NCBI RefSeq assembly: GCF_034555965.1 | Contig: NZ_JAYDCK010000003.1 | Coordinates: 1,178,001-1,242,000 of the forward strand | DNA length: 64,000 nucleotides | Origin: Aquicoccus sp. G2-2 | GTDB lineage: Bacteria > Pseudomonadota > Alphaproteobacteria > Rhodobacterales > Rhodobacteraceae | Reading direction: 5' to 3' | Shown: piece after piece, positions 47,766 through 56,705 of the stretch | Numbering within the stretch: the stretch's first letter is position 1 | Layout of the letters: every line of letters begins with the position of its first letter | The notes under the pieces: generated by a model | Told to the model about the DNA's origin: nothing | The model's database searches: none | Seen by the model: only the letters and a program-made list of their open reading frames with translations | Position numbers and translations under genes: made by a program

Positions 47766-48218
47766 ATGGCAACACGCGATGAACTCTATGCAAAATTCGG
47801 CATAACAGCCGAAGCGGCGCAGCTATTCGAAACGGAACTCGGAACGTTGTTGCTCTCCGTTAGCGCGATAGAAAACGGCTGGCATGTGACGCCCGATCCG
47901 GTGAACGCGCAGATAGCACTTGACCAAATTGAAGCGCATACGCTTGGGCGGTTGCTTGGGGTTCTTAAAGGCAAAGTTGCTTTCGATGAACATTTAGCAG
48001 AGCGCTTTGCTTCCGCCTTGAAGGCGCGGAACCGCTTAAACCACGGCTTTTATGAACGGCACAACTTCAAGATACAAACCGACGAAGGCCGCGACATTAT
48101 GATTGCTGACTTGGAAGAACTTCACGAAGAGCTTTTTCAGGTTTGGCGCATCGCTTCGGGCTTAACGGCGCTTATGGAGGAACTTGTAACGAAGCTTCGA
48201 AGCGATCCGCCGACCTAA
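47766..48218 (+). CDS. Unknown protein with HEPN-like RX4H motif
   Basis: 150 aa, soluble and mostly helical. ALKARNRLNHGFYERHNFKI contains RNRLNH, matching the R-X4-H signature of HEPN RNases, with a helix before and the acidic helix IMIADLEELHEELFQVWRIA after. HEPN domains occur in toxins, Abi proteins and nucleic-acid enzymes; a HEPN fold here is an inference from one motif and helical content. No nucleotidyltransferase partner is adjacent. It starts 130 bp outside attR, so it may be a remnant of another element or a host gene. The ATG at 47766 follows GGGACAG. Confidence 0.55.
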   Translation: MATRDELYAKFGITAEAAQLFETELGTLLLSVSAIENGWHVTPDPVNAQIALDQIEAHTLGRLLGVLKGKVAFDEHLAERFASALKARNRLNHGFYERHNFKIQTDEGRDIMIADLEELHEELFQVWRIASGLTALMEELVTKLRSDPPT

Positions 48219-48543
48219 TAATAAAGCCCCGGCGCTTCGCAGCAATCGGACCAGTCGTTCCCAAGTGGCCCTTGGAATTTCAAAAACAGTCTCCGGGGAT
48301 GCCCATAGTCAAGCGGCCGACGTCGGGGTCAACGCCCGCAGCAACAGTCGCTTGGCGCAAGGTCGGGTCCCTCCCAAATCAACCCAACACCTGACACGCC
48401 CGAAACCTCATAACCGCCCAAGCCCCCTCACCACAGCATCGCCTCAATTTATCACCGATTTTCCTTAAATCCGCTGCGCTCTGGTAACCAAATCGCCGCA
48501 TTTACCTTGCAACTTACTCCTGCACATAAACAGGACGAGCATC
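48219..48543. other. Intergenic region, nothing recognised
   Basis: 325 bp between the HEPN-like gene and a small conserved-looking gene. No RNA gene, repeat of note or strong hairpin with T tract was seen. The AT-richer stretch around 48430-48500 may carry a promoter for the small gene. Confidence 0.4.
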
Positions 48544-48762
48544 ATGCAAGAGCAAAACCACACCCCGCAAGACGCCACGGCGCGCCATGCCCGCCTGTTC
48601 GAATTGCTGCACCAGCAAAGCGTTGCCGCCCAGCCGCGTTCCAGCGCGCAGCCGTCAGAGATTGCCGGGCAGGATATTGCCTCTTTCCGCGAGACGGCGC
48701 ATCGTTCCTTGCTGCCGCAAGAGCAGGCCGCGCTTGGCATTTCCGCGAGCTTCGGGCGCTAA
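48544..48762 (+). CDS. Small soluble protein (72 aa), unknown
   Basis: 72 aa, [20 protein letters not shown] then [40 protein letters not shown] and ASFGR. Gln/Ala-rich and probably disordered in its middle. The frame is open from a clear ATG to a TAA, which overlaps the last bases of the convergent rlmE by 4 bp. No family recognised. Confidence 0.5.
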   Translation: MQEQNHTPQDATARHARLFELLHQQSVAAQPRSSAQPSEIAGQDIASFRETAHRSLLPQEQAALGISASFGR

Positions 48763-49474
48763 GACTGCGCCCCGCGAAACCCTGTCGCCACCACGAATTT
48801 CTCTGAACTGTCAGAGCGCGATGACGGCGGTTTCACATTCGCCACCTTGGTGAATTTCTGTTTCAACAGTTTCTGCAATTCGCCTTCCGCGCCCCCGGCC
48901 AGCACCTTGGCAACGAACGTGCCGCCCTCTTCCAGCACATCAAACGCGAAATATGCCGCCGCCTCGCACAGCGCCATGATCCGCAAATGATCGGTCTGTT
49001 TGTGCCCGGAGGAGGACGCGGCCATATCGCTCATGACCACATCGGCCCGCCCGCCAAGCCAGCCTTTGACGATCTCATCGGCATCGTCTTCCATGAAGTC
49101 GAGCTGATGCAATTCCGCCCCGGCAATCGCCTCTATGTCTTGCAGGTCAATACCGATGATCCGGCCCACCGCCTTGCCGCCCTTTTCGCCCAACGCGTTG
49201 ATCCGTGGCACCGCCACCTGGCACCAGCCCCCGGCGCACAGCCCAGATCGACAACCCGTGCCCCCGGCACCAGAAAGCGATATTTGTCGTCCAGCTCCAT
49301 AATCTTGAACGCCGCGCGGCCGCGAAAGCCTTCGGCGCGGGCGCGCTGCACGTAAGGGTCGTTCAACTGGCGCTGCAACCAGCGGGTCGAGGACAGCGTG
49401 CGCCCGCGCGCCGTCTTGACCTTGACGGTCAGATCGCGTTGCCCACGCCCCGATGTGTTCTTTTTCTTCGGCAT
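48759..49474 (-). pseudogene. rlmE: 23S rRNA 2'-O-methyltransferase RlmE with a frameshift
   Basis: RlmE (FtsJ) methylates U2552 of 23S rRNA. The first frame gives [52 protein letters not shown] and VDLGCAPG (SAM motif). The family continuation [20 protein letters not shown] is in the next frame, as are the catalytic [18 protein letters not shown] and [13 protein letters not shown]. The shift is at a G5 run (C5 on plus, 49228-49232); one extra G would restore [12 protein letters not shown]. The rest is intact. It lies after ppx on the same strand. Confidence 0.85.
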
Positions 49475-49539
49475 TGCCAACCGCATCCATTCGTTTTGCC
49501 GGTCCTAGGCACCGACCATTAGCGTCTGCGCAGATAGCC

Positions 49540-50658
49540 CTAAAACGGCCCGTCTTCCAAGACCCCGTCGGCGCTCATCTGCGCGTATAGCAACCCTTCG
49601 CGCAGCCCCCGGTCCGCCACGCTCAACACATTGGTCGGCCAACAGCGCAAAAGTGCTTGCAAGATCGCCGCCCCGCTCATGATCAGCGCATGACGGTCCT
49701 GCCCGATGCGTGGATCGTTGCGTCGCCCGACCGGGCCAAGCCGCAGATAATCGCGAATGACCCGATCAATCTGATCCGATGTCATGCGCAGCCCGTCCAC
49801 CTTGGTCCGGTCATAGCGGCGCAAGCCAAGATGGCTCGCCGCGACAGTCGTCACCGTGCCGGAGGTGCCGACGATCTGAAACCCCTCGCGGCGCTGCTCA
49901 TCCTTGTAGGGCGCGAACTCCGCAAGGTTTTCCTCGAAAAACCAACTCATCAAGGCAAACCGCCCGGCGTCGTCGTCCACATCCTGAAACTGATCGCGCA
50001 GCGTCGCCACGCCAAGCGGGACCGAGATCCAATCCACCACCTTGGCCGCCGGAAACGGGTTTTGCGCGCACTGAAACCCCGAATGCAGCCGCATGATGGC
50101 GCGTGGCCGGTCACGGTGCGGCACCGACGAAAGGTCGATCCAGACAAGCTCGGTCGAGCCACCCCCGATATCGACCACCAGCAATTGTTCGGTCTTGGTG
50201 CTGACCAGCGGCGCACAGGAAATCACCGCCAGCCGCGCCTCTTCCTCGGGTTCGATAATCTCAAGCCTCAGCCCGGTTTCGCGGTACACTTGGGCAATAA
50301 AACCGGTCGCATTGCCCGCCCGGCGGCAGGCTTCCGTCGCCACCAGCCGCATATGGCCGACCTTGTGCCGCTTCAGCTTTTGCTGGCAAATCCGCAGCGC
50401 CTGCACCGTGCGCCCCATAGAGCCGCGCGAAAGCTGCCCGGTGCGTTCCAGCCCGGACCCCAACTGCACCGATTTCGAGAACGAATCCACCACATGAAAC
50501 TGGCTGCCCTTGGGTTGGGCAATCAACATGCGGCAACTGTTCGTGCCTAAATCCAGCGCCGCATAAAGCTGCGCGGGATCCGGCGGATTGGGCGCGGGGC
50601 TCTCTACCGGCTTCGGGAACGCGCCCGCACCATTCGAGCGCTTGGGCGCCATAACCAT
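49540..50658 (-). CDS. ppx: Exopolyphosphatase Ppx/GppA
   Basis: 372 aa ASKHA-fold phosphatase. The N-terminus [57 protein letters not shown] (phosphate loop) and [20 protein letters not shown] are diagnostic. It degrades polyphosphate or pppGpp. rlmE follows it, a pairing often seen in this family of bacteria. The C-terminal HD domain of long Ppx proteins is absent. Confidence 0.93.
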   Translation of the reverse strand: MVMAPKRSNGAGAFPKPVESPAPNPPDPAQLYAALDLGTNSCRMLIAQPKGSQFHVVDSFSKSVQLGSGLERTGQLSRGSMGRTVQALRICQQKLKRHKVGHMRLVATEACRRAGNATGFIAQVYRETGLRLEIIEPEEEARLAVISCAPLVSTKTEQLLVVDIGGGSTELVWIDLSSVPHRDRPRAIMRLHSGFQCAQNPFPAAKVVDWISVPLGVATLRDQFQDVDDDAGRFALMSWFFEENLAEFAPYKDEQRREGFQIVGTSGTVTTVAASHLGLRRYDRTKVDGLRMTSDQIDRVIRDYLRLGPVGRRNDPRIGQDRHALIMSGAAILQALLRCWPTNVLSVADRGLREGLLYAQMSADGVLEDGPF

Positions 50659-50936
50659 ACGCCCTCCAATTTCAAGTTATGTCCAACCTATGCCCCGCAT
50701 CCGCATCGTGCAAGAGCTTTGCCCGGCGCTACACAGCAACGTCATGGGCTCGGTCCTGTGCTTGACCTCATCATCTTCATGAAAATTCCTCGGCCGTGCA
50801 GAACTGGCCAATGCCCCTCATTCGCTGTTAACTTCGCGGCATGAGGTCGCAACATCGCATCGCGAAGTCGAAAACCGCCCCTGTATCGCCCGTTTGCTCC
50901 AGTAGAGAGGGGCGCAGGAAGAGGAAGGAATCAGCC

Positions 50937-51233
50937 ATGCCTGATGTTACCATCGTCTATTGGCGCGATATTCCCGCGCAAGTGATCGTCGGCAAAGGTC
51001 GGCGTGGTGCCAAGGCTCCCCTGCCCGAACGTTTCGAGCAGGCGATCGACCGGGCCGCGATGAAACTCGGCGCGCGTGATGCCGATGCCTACCTTGCCGA
51101 ATGGCGCAAGGCTGCCCCCTATTCTATCGACGGAGAGCCCGCCGATGTCGCCGCCGCTGAGGCCGCGCGCATCGATGCGGAATATGATCAAGCCCGCCTC
51201 AAGGTGCTGATCGCCAATGATGGCCGCGCCTGA
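50937..51233 (+). CDS. "Virulence factor" family small protein linked to C1 genes
   Basis: 98 aa, MPDVTIVYWRDIPAQVIVGK, then GRRGAKAPLPERFEQAIDRA and DADAYLAEWRKAAPYSIDGE. This matches the small family labelled virulence factor (PF13769), which in Roseobacters is found beside methylenetetrahydrofolate reductase and corrinoid methyltransferase genes. A role with the folate/corrinoid methyl pathway is inferred from that linkage. The start at 50937 follows AAGGAA. Confidence 0.82.
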   Translation: MPDVTIVYWRDIPAQVIVGKGRRGAKAPLPERFEQAIDRAAMKLGARDADAYLAEWRKAAPYSIDGEPADVAAAEAARIDAEYDQARLKVLIANDGRA

Positions 51234-51266
51234 GCGAACGGCCTGATGCGCTTTTGGGAGAAGATG

Positions 51267-52202
51267 ATGACCCTGTTGAATTTCCGCCGCAAAGCGACCG
51301 ACTCGCACGACACCCCCGCCAATGGCGCGGTAGAGGCCTTCCTGAATGGCTATTCGATCGAAGTCATGCCCCGCACCGCGCAGAAGGTCGAGGATTTCCG
51401 CGCCCTGCTGCCTTTGGGCACGCGCGTCTATATCGCCCATATCGAAGGCACGCCGATTGAAGAAATGGTCGCCACCGCCAAGCGCGTTGCCGGTGAGGGC
51501 TTTGCCGTCATGCCACATTTCCCGGCCCGGATCATCAAGGACCGCGCGACGCTGGAAAACTGGATCGCCATGTATCAGGGCGAAGCCGGTGTCAATCAGG
51601 CGCTTCTGCTCGCCGGTGGCGTGACCACGCCGCACGGTGATTTCGACAGCTCCATGCAATTGCTGGACTCCGGCCTGTTCGACAAGGCCGGTTTCACCCG
51701 CCTGCACGTCGCCGGGCATCCCGAGGGCAACCGCGACATTGACCCGGATGGCGGCATGAAGAATGTCGAAGAAGCCCTTCAATGGAAACAGCAATTCTCC
51801 GAACGGACCGACGCCACGATGGCGCTCGCCACTCAGTTTGCTTTTGAGGCCGCGCCGATCATCGCCTGGGCCGAGGGCTTGAAGGCCGCAGGCATCACCC
51901 TGCCCATCCATATCGGCATCGCCGGCCCGGCCAAACTGCAAACCATGATCAAATTTGCCGTCACCTGCGGCGTCGGCCCGTCAATCCGCGTGCTGCAACG
52001 TCGTGCCAAGGATGTCTCGAAACTGCTTTTGCCCTATGAGCCGACCGAGGTGATCTCCGATCTTGCCGCCTATAACGCGGCCACCCCCGACAGCAATATC
52101 GAACAGGTCCACTTCTTTCCGCTCGGCGGCATCAAGACCAATGCCAACTGGGCGATCAATAACGGCGGCGCTTCAGCCGCCCCAGCCAGCCAACAAGGAT
52201 AA
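51267..52202 (+). CDS. Methylenetetrahydrofolate reductase-like protein
   Basis: About 311 aa. TIM-barrel MTHFR pattern: YSIEVMPRTAQKVEDFRALL, GTRVYIAHIEGTPIEEMVAT, VMPHFPARIIKDRATLENWI, LLLAGGVTTPHGDFDSSMQL and FTRLHVAGHPEGNRDIDPDG, ending ITLPIHIGIAGPAKLQTMIK. It is divergent from E. coli MetF and belongs to the group tied to corrinoid methyl transfer. It likely moves the methyl-THF made by the next gene into the oxidative C1 route. Starts at 51264 and 51267 follow GGGAG. Confidence 0.85.
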   Translation: MTLLNFRRKATDSHDTPANGAVEAFLNGYSIEVMPRTAQKVEDFRALLPLGTRVYIAHIEGTPIEEMVATAKRVAGEGFAVMPHFPARIIKDRATLENWIAMYQGEAGVNQALLLAGGVTTPHGDFDSSMQLLDSGLFDKAGFTRLHVAGHPEGNRDIDPDGGMKNVEEALQWKQQFSERTDATMALATQFAFEAAPIIAWAEGLKAAGITLPIHIGIAGPAKLQTMIKFAVTCGVGPSIRVLQRRAKDVSKLLLPYEPTEVISDLAAYNAATPDSNIEQVHFFPLGGIKTNANWAINNGGASAAPASQQG

Positions 52203-52208
52203 CGCCAT

Positions 52209-53291
52209 ATGACCCGTACCACCGTCGAATCGAAAACCAGAACTGTCACCATCGGCTTTGATGAGCCATTCTGCGTGATCGGCGAGCGGATCAACCCGAC
52301 CGGGCGCAAAATCCTCAACGAAGAGCTTGAGCGCGGCGATTTCTCGCGTGTCGAATCCGATGCTTTGGGACAGGCCGCCGCCGGGGCTTCGGTGCTCGAC
52401 ATCAATTCCGGCGCGGTCTTCTCCGGCAAGATGGCCGAAGACCCGCGCTATGCCGACAACAACTTTGTCGAACCGACGCTGATGAAACAGCTTGTCGAAG
52501 TGGTGCAAGGCGTGGTCGATCTGCCGCTTTGCATCGACAGTTCGGTGCCCGGCGCGCTGGAAAACGGGCTTGCTGCCGCCGAAGGGCGCCCGCTGCTAAA
52601 CTCCGTCACCGGCGAAGAAGAGCGCATGGAAATGGTGCTGCCGCTGGTGAAGAAATACAACGTGCCAGTGGTCGCCATCTCGAACGACGATACCGGCATT
52701 TCCGAGGACCCGGACGTGCGCTTTGCCGTCGCCAAAAGGATCGTCGAGCGCGCCGCCGATTTCGGCATCCCGGCGCATGATATCGTGGTTGACCCACTGG
52801 TTATGCCGGTCGGTGCCATGGGCACGGCGGGGCGGCAGGTCTTTACCCTCGTGCGCCGCCTGCGCGAGGAACTGGGCGTCAACACCACTTGCGGTGCCTC
52901 CAACATCTCGTTCGGGCTGCCCAACCGGCACGGCATCAACAATGCCTTCCTGCCAATGGCAATCGAAGCGGGCATGACCAGCGCCATCATGAACCCGGTT
53001 GCCCTGCCCATCGGCCCCAAGCGGATTGCCGAAAAAAAGGCAGCGATCGAAGCGGCGGGCATCATCCTGCCCGAAGACATCGACGATGAAACCCTCGTGC
53101 AGCTTTTCGGCATGGGGTCGACCAAGCCACGCGCAGGCAAGGAAATGGAAGCAATCCGCGCTGCCAACTTTCTGATGAACCATGATGATGGTGGTGCGGC
53201 GTGGATTTCCTTCAACAAGGTGGCCCCAAAAGCCGGGCACGAAAACCGTGGTCGCGCCGGGCGCAGCGGTGGTCGCCGCCGCCGCGCCTGA
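52209..53291 (+). CDS. mtgA: Methyltetrahydrofolate:corrinoid methyltransferase (MtgA-like)
   Basis: 360 aa pterin-binding barrel. Motifs: FCVIGERINPTGRKILNEEL, GASVLDINSGAVFS, LPLCIDSSVPGALENGLAAA, PLLNSVTGEEERMEMVLPLV and NTTCGASNISFGLPNRHGIN. These match methyltetrahydrofolate-corrinoid methyltransferases. It transfers methyl from a corrinoid protein to THF (or back), pairing with an MttB-family enzyme such as the one at 13794-15347. A terminator hairpin follows. The C-terminus is Gly/Arg-rich (GRAGRSGGRRRRA). Confidence 0.9.
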   Translation: MTRTTVESKTRTVTIGFDEPFCVIGERINPTGRKILNEELERGDFSRVESDALGQAAAGASVLDINSGAVFSGKMAEDPRYADNNFVEPTLMKQLVEVVQGVVDLPLCIDSSVPGALENGLAAAEGRPLLNSVTGEEERMEMVLPLVKKYNVPVVAISNDDTGISEDPDVRFAVAKRIVERAADFGIPAHDIVVDPLVMPVGAMGTAGRQVFTLVRRLREELGVNTTCGASNISFGLPNRHGINNAFLPMAIEAGMTSAIMNPVALPIGPKRIAEKKAAIEAAGIILPEDIDDETLVQLFGMGSTKPRAGKEMEAIRAANFLMNHDDGGAAWISFNKVAPKAGHENRGRAGRSGGRRRRA

Positions 53292-53297
53292 CCTATG

Positions 53298-53328
53298 ACG
53301 GGCGGGCAGTCAGAAGCCCGCCCGATTT
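53298..53328 (+). terminator. Terminator after mtgA
   Basis: CGGGCGGGC-AGTCAGAA-GCCCGCCCG, a perfect 9-bp GC stem followed by ATTTC, seven bases after the mtgA stop. Confidence 0.7.
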
Positions 53329-53374
53329 CATAAAGCCGGATATTTGCGGGCGGCGTCTCTATCCGCTGCGCGTT

Positions 53375-53875
53375 TTACTCGCAGGCCCAAGCCGCTTGCG
53401 CGCCAAATGCCGGGTGGCGCATCACCGTCCCCGGCCCGATCCCCATCGCCTTGGCCAGCCCGCCGTTAATCTCCAGCACCACCAGAATATCGTTGCCACC
53501 AAAGAACGACTTAAGATCGCCCGGCATCGCCATCCGGTTGACCCGCTGCACAATCCCATGTTGATCGACAAACAGCATATCAAGCGGGATCAGCGTGTTT
53601 TTCATCCAGAATGAAACCCGCTGCGGATGACCATAAACAAACAGCATCCCGTGGCTTTTCGGCATTTGCTTGCGAAACATCAACCCGCGCGCGCGTTCCT
53701 GCCCGTTGGTTGCCAATTCCACAGAAAACCGTGCACTGCCAAATTCACCGCGCAAGTAAACCACGTCATCACGACAGGTTTCCGCCGCCTGTGCCGCGCT
53801 CACACCGCTGCTGATCAAGACCACCGCCAGAGCTGTCATGGCACTGAGCAACCAAAGCCTGACATGCACGCCCAT
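53375..53875 (-). CDS. DUF192 exported protein
   Basis: 166 aa. A signal peptide (LWLLSAMTALAVVLISSGVS) precedes the DUF192 domain: FSVELATNGQERARGLMFRK, GMLFVYGHPQRVSFWMKNTL, IPLDMLFVDQHGIVQRVNRM and DILVVLEINGGLAKAMGIGP. Function is unknown; structures show a small beta-barrel. The ATG at 53875 lies 4 bp after the stop of the cold-shock gene on the same strand, so they are probably co-transcribed. Confidence 0.9.
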   Translation of the reverse strand: MGVHVRLWLLSAMTALAVVLISSGVSAAQAAETCRDDVVYLRGEFGSARFSVELATNGQERARGLMFRKQMPKSHGMLFVYGHPQRVSFWMKNTLIPLDMLFVDQHGIVQRVNRMAMPGDLKSFFGGNDILVVLEINGGLAKAMGIGPGTVMRHPAFGAQAAWACE

Positions 53876-53879
53876 CCGG

Positions 53880-54413
53880 TTATTCCTTATCGTTACACAG
53901 CGCCATTTCCCACGCACATACCTCAGTTGCCATACGTCCACGCTTGCCGTCAATCACCCGGATCGCCAACGCCTCACCGGGTTGCAGATCAGAAAGCCCC
54001 GAGCGACGCAGCACTTCGATATGAACGAACACATCCTCGTTGCGGCCAAAGACATTGGCAAAACCAAACCCCTTGCCCTTGTCAAACCACTTCACCCGTG
54101 CGGGCGTCAGCGGTGCCGCCCGGATGATCTCCGGATCAATCTCCTCGAAATCCGCCAGCGGCGGACCGCCACTTTCAGGCGGTTCAATTGATAAAACTTC
54201 GACAGCCTGCACACCGCGCGCCGTCTCCTGAACGACCACGCAGACCCGCGCGTCGTCCGCTACCGAACTTTGCCCGAAATTCCGCAACACGTTGGCGTGC
54301 AGCAAAATATCCGGCCCTCCCTCGTCGGCTACCACGAAACCGAAACCCTTTACCGGGTCAAACCACTTAACCTGACCGAACACTTCACGGGAGCTTTGTG
54401 CTTCCTGTTCCAA
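53880..54413 (-). CDS. Cold-shock protein with two CSD domains
   Basis: 177 aa with two cold-shock domains. First: FGQVKWFDPVKGFGFVVADE then DILLHANVLR. Second: ARVKWFDKGKGFGFANVFGR and EDVFVHIEVLRRSG. Both keep RNP1 (KGFGF) and RNP2-like sequences. These nucleic-acid-binding proteins act as RNA chaperones. Double-CSD proteins are typical of alphaproteobacteria. It is preceded by an AT-rich 5' region (54414-54535) that likely holds its promoter and leader. Confidence 0.92.
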   Translation of the reverse strand: MEQEAQSSREVFGQVKWFDPVKGFGFVVADEGGPDILLHANVLRNFGQSSVADDARVCVVVQETARGVQAVEVLSIEPPESGGPPLADFEEIDPEIIRAAPLTPARVKWFDKGKGFGFANVFGRNEDVFVHIEVLRRSGLSDLQPGEALAIRVIDGKRGRMATEVCAWEMALCNDKE

Positions 54414-54518
54414 ATTGTGTGTCCATCAGTTTCCATCCCCATGTCTTGTCATGCGCAATCGCGGGGCGGGTTTCAAGTTGAAAAATCCATTATAAATCAA
54501 TTAGATTGAAACTCCTAA

Positions 54519-54540
54519 ATTTTCACGTGTCGTGAAATTC
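54519..54540. repeat. Palindrome in cold-shock/pdxH spacer
   Basis: TTTCACG-TGT-CGTGAAA is a perfect 7-bp inverted repeat just beyond the pdxH stop and upstream of the cold-shock gene. It could be an operator or the end of the pdxH transcript. Confidence 0.4.
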
Positions 54541-55143
54541 ACGGATTTAGCCGCTGAATCTCCCATGTTTCGCCAGCATTGGGACGGTGCCAGCGAAAAC
54601 GATCATGCAGTCGGAACGCCCCGTCCGCCCAGAATTCGATTTCCACAGGCGCAATGCGAAAGCCCCCCAATACGGGGGGCGAGGCGGACTCGCTGCGTAT
54701 CGCGCAGTCACCTTGGCCACTTCTGCCACCAACACTGATCGCGATGAAAGCGGCTGTGACTGCTTGGATGCCCAAGCCCCAAGCCTGCTTTTCAACGAAC
54801 GAGAGGCAAAATAATCGTCTGCCTGCTGCCCGTCTTCGCGCGATACCAGTCCCCGCACCCGGATTTGCCGCCTGAGCGATTTCCAGTGCAAGACAAAAGC
54901 CGCCTTGCCAGCCGCCTCAATCTCTGCGCCCTTCACACTATCATAGTTGGTATAAAATACGAAGGCATCCGTTTCGATCTGCTTGAGCAGCACCATACGC
55001 ACATTCGGCAATCCCGCCGGGTCAACCGTGGCCAACGCCATGGCATTGGGATCATTCGGCTCGCTCGCCTCGGCCTCTTCCAGCCAACGCCGCGCAATCG
55101 CAAACGGGTCATCCCCTGCAAAAATACCTGTCCTGTCCGCCAT
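54539..55143 (-). pseudogene. pdxH: Pyridoxamine 5'-phosphate oxidase with a frameshift
   Basis: FMN enzyme that makes pyridoxal phosphate. The first frame reads [37 protein letters not shown] and [11 protein letters not shown] and reaches [12 protein letters not shown]. The expected [26 protein letters not shown] and the C-terminal RLNP are in the next frame. The shift is at a G6 run (C6 on plus, 54663-54668); one more G restores PPYWGGFRIAP. The ATG at 55143 (MADRTGIF) is used. A minor C-terminal truncation would remove the substrate- and FMN-binding end if real. Confidence 0.85.
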
Positions 55144-55336
55144 TATCCTGCCTCCGGTGCGGTGAGCGATTATCAATCATCTCTGGCCAACCGCGCGCGC
55201 CGTTGCAACGATTCCCTGACCCGGCCGCGTTTTGCAGGGTGCGCGGACTTGAAGCACCCTATGCAATCCCCTAAAGAAATCAAACAGCTTTGAATGGCGT
55301 CGTTCCAACCGGCGCAGCGGTGGAGAGCGCAACAAC

Positions 55337-56143
55337 ATGCCAAACACATTGATGGCGGGCAAACGCGGGCTAATCATGGGCCTTGCCAACGACAAATCAA
55401 TCGCCTGGGGCATTGCCCGTGCCTGCGCCGATGCCGGGGCCGAACTGGCCTTTTCCTATATGGGCGACGCGTTTCGCAAACGCGTCGTGCCGCTGGCCGA
55501 ACAACTCGGCGTGGAAACGCTGATTGATTGCGACGTCTCCGATGCGGCCTCCGTCGATGCCGCCTTTGCCGAGATCGAGGCGAAATGGGGCACGCTTGAT
55601 TTCATCGTTCATGCCATCGGCTTTTCCGACAAGAACGAATTGCGCGGGCGCTATGTCGATACGTCGAAGGACAATTTCCTGATGACGATGGATATATCGG
55701 TCTACTCCTTCACCGCCGTGATGCAGCGCGCAGAGAAACTGATGGGGGAAGGTGCCGCCGCCCTGACCCTGACCTATTACGGTGCCGAACAGGTCATGCC
55801 ACATTACAATGTCATGGGCGTGGCCAAGGCGGCCTTGGAGGCGTCCGTCAAATACATGGCCGAAGATTTAGGCAAGGACGGGATTCGCGTCAACGCCATC
55901 TCCGCCGGCCCGATCAAGACACTGGCCGCCTCCGGCATCGGCGATTTTCGCTATATCCTCAAATGGAACGAGCTGAACTCGCCGTTGCGCCGCAATGTAA
56001 CCATCGACGATGTCGGCAAATCCGCGCTCTACCTGCTCAGCGATCTTGGCTCTGGCACCACCGGGGAAACCCTGCATGTCGATGCCGGCTATCATATCGT
56101 TGGCATGAAAGCGGTGGATGCACCCGATATCGACAAGACCTGA
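55337..56143 (+). CDS. fabI: Enoyl-ACP reductase (NADH)
   Basis: 268 aa SDR. It reduces trans-2-enoyl-ACP in fatty-acid elongation and is the target of triclosan-type inhibitors. Visible: [20 protein letters not shown] (cofactor), [20 protein letters not shown], and the catalytic Tyr/Lys segment [21 protein letters not shown]-terminal [16 protein letters not shown] follows. gpt starts 23 bp downstream in the same direction. Confidence 0.97.
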   Translation: MPNTLMAGKRGLIMGLANDKSIAWGIARACADAGAELAFSYMGDAFRKRVVPLAEQLGVETLIDCDVSDAASVDAAFAEIEAKWGTLDFIVHAIGFSDKNELRGRYVDTSKDNFLMTMDISVYSFTAVMQRAEKLMGEGAAALTLTYYGAEQVMPHYNVMGVAKAALEASVKYMAEDLGKDGIRVNAISAGPIKTLAASGIGDFRYILKWNELNSPLRRNVTIDDVGKSALYLLSDLGSGTTGETLHVDAGYHIVGMKAVDAPDIDKT

Positions 56144-56165
56144 CCAACAAAAAGGCCCCCCTGCC

Positions 56166-56669
56166 ATGACCGACCGCCTGCCGCACGAAAAAGGCTTTCA
56201 CATTTCCTGGGATCAGATCCACCGCGACAGCCGCGCTCTGGCTTGGCGGCTCGATGGCCACGGTCCCGGCGATGGCGGCTGGCGCGCGATCGTCGCGATT
56301 ACCCGTGGCGGCATGGCCCCTGCGATGATCGTCGCGCGCGAGCTTGATATTCGTACCGTCGATACGATCAGCGTCAGATCCTACCACCACCAATCGCAGG
56401 GCGAAGCCGAGGTGCTGAAATCTCCCGATGCGGCGATGATGGGCGACGGCAGCGGCATACTGGTGATCGACGATCTGGTTGATTCCGGCAAGACCCTTGA
56501 ACTGGTGCGCCAGATGTATCCCAAAGCCCACTTCGCCACTGTCTACGCGAAGCCCTTGGGCCGCAGTCAGGTCGATACCTTCATCACCGAGGTAAGTCAG
56601 GACACGTGGATTTTCTTTCCGTGGGACATGGCCCTGCAATATGTCGAGCCTTACCGCGGGGTTGACTAA
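56166..56669 (+). CDS. gpt: Xanthine phosphoribosyltransferase
   Basis: 167 aa. Salvages xanthine and guanine. The PRPP motif [14 protein letters not shown] is at about residue 100, and [18 protein letters not shown] at the N-terminus matches XGPRT. The C-terminal [20 protein letters not shown] is typical. It probably shares the fabI transcript and is followed 37 bp later by the aminotransferase gene. Confidence 0.95.
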   Translation: MTDRLPHEKGFHISWDQIHRDSRALAWRLDGHGPGDGGWRAIVAITRGGMAPAMIVARELDIRTVDTISVRSYHHQSQGEAEVLKSPDAAMMGDGSGILVIDDLVDSGKTLELVRQMYPKAHFATVYAKPLGRSQVDTFITEVSQDTWIFFPWDMALQYVEPYRGVD

Positions 56670-56705
56670 GCGCCGCCGCCGGTGCCGCCCCTAAAGGAGC
56701 CGCGC

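Noticed and set aside
50659-50936. Riboswitch (SAM, SAH or cobalamin type) upstream of the C1 operon
   Set aside because: I looked for SAM-II/SAH/B12-box features and found only a weak GCCCCT/GGGGCG pairing; not enough to report.
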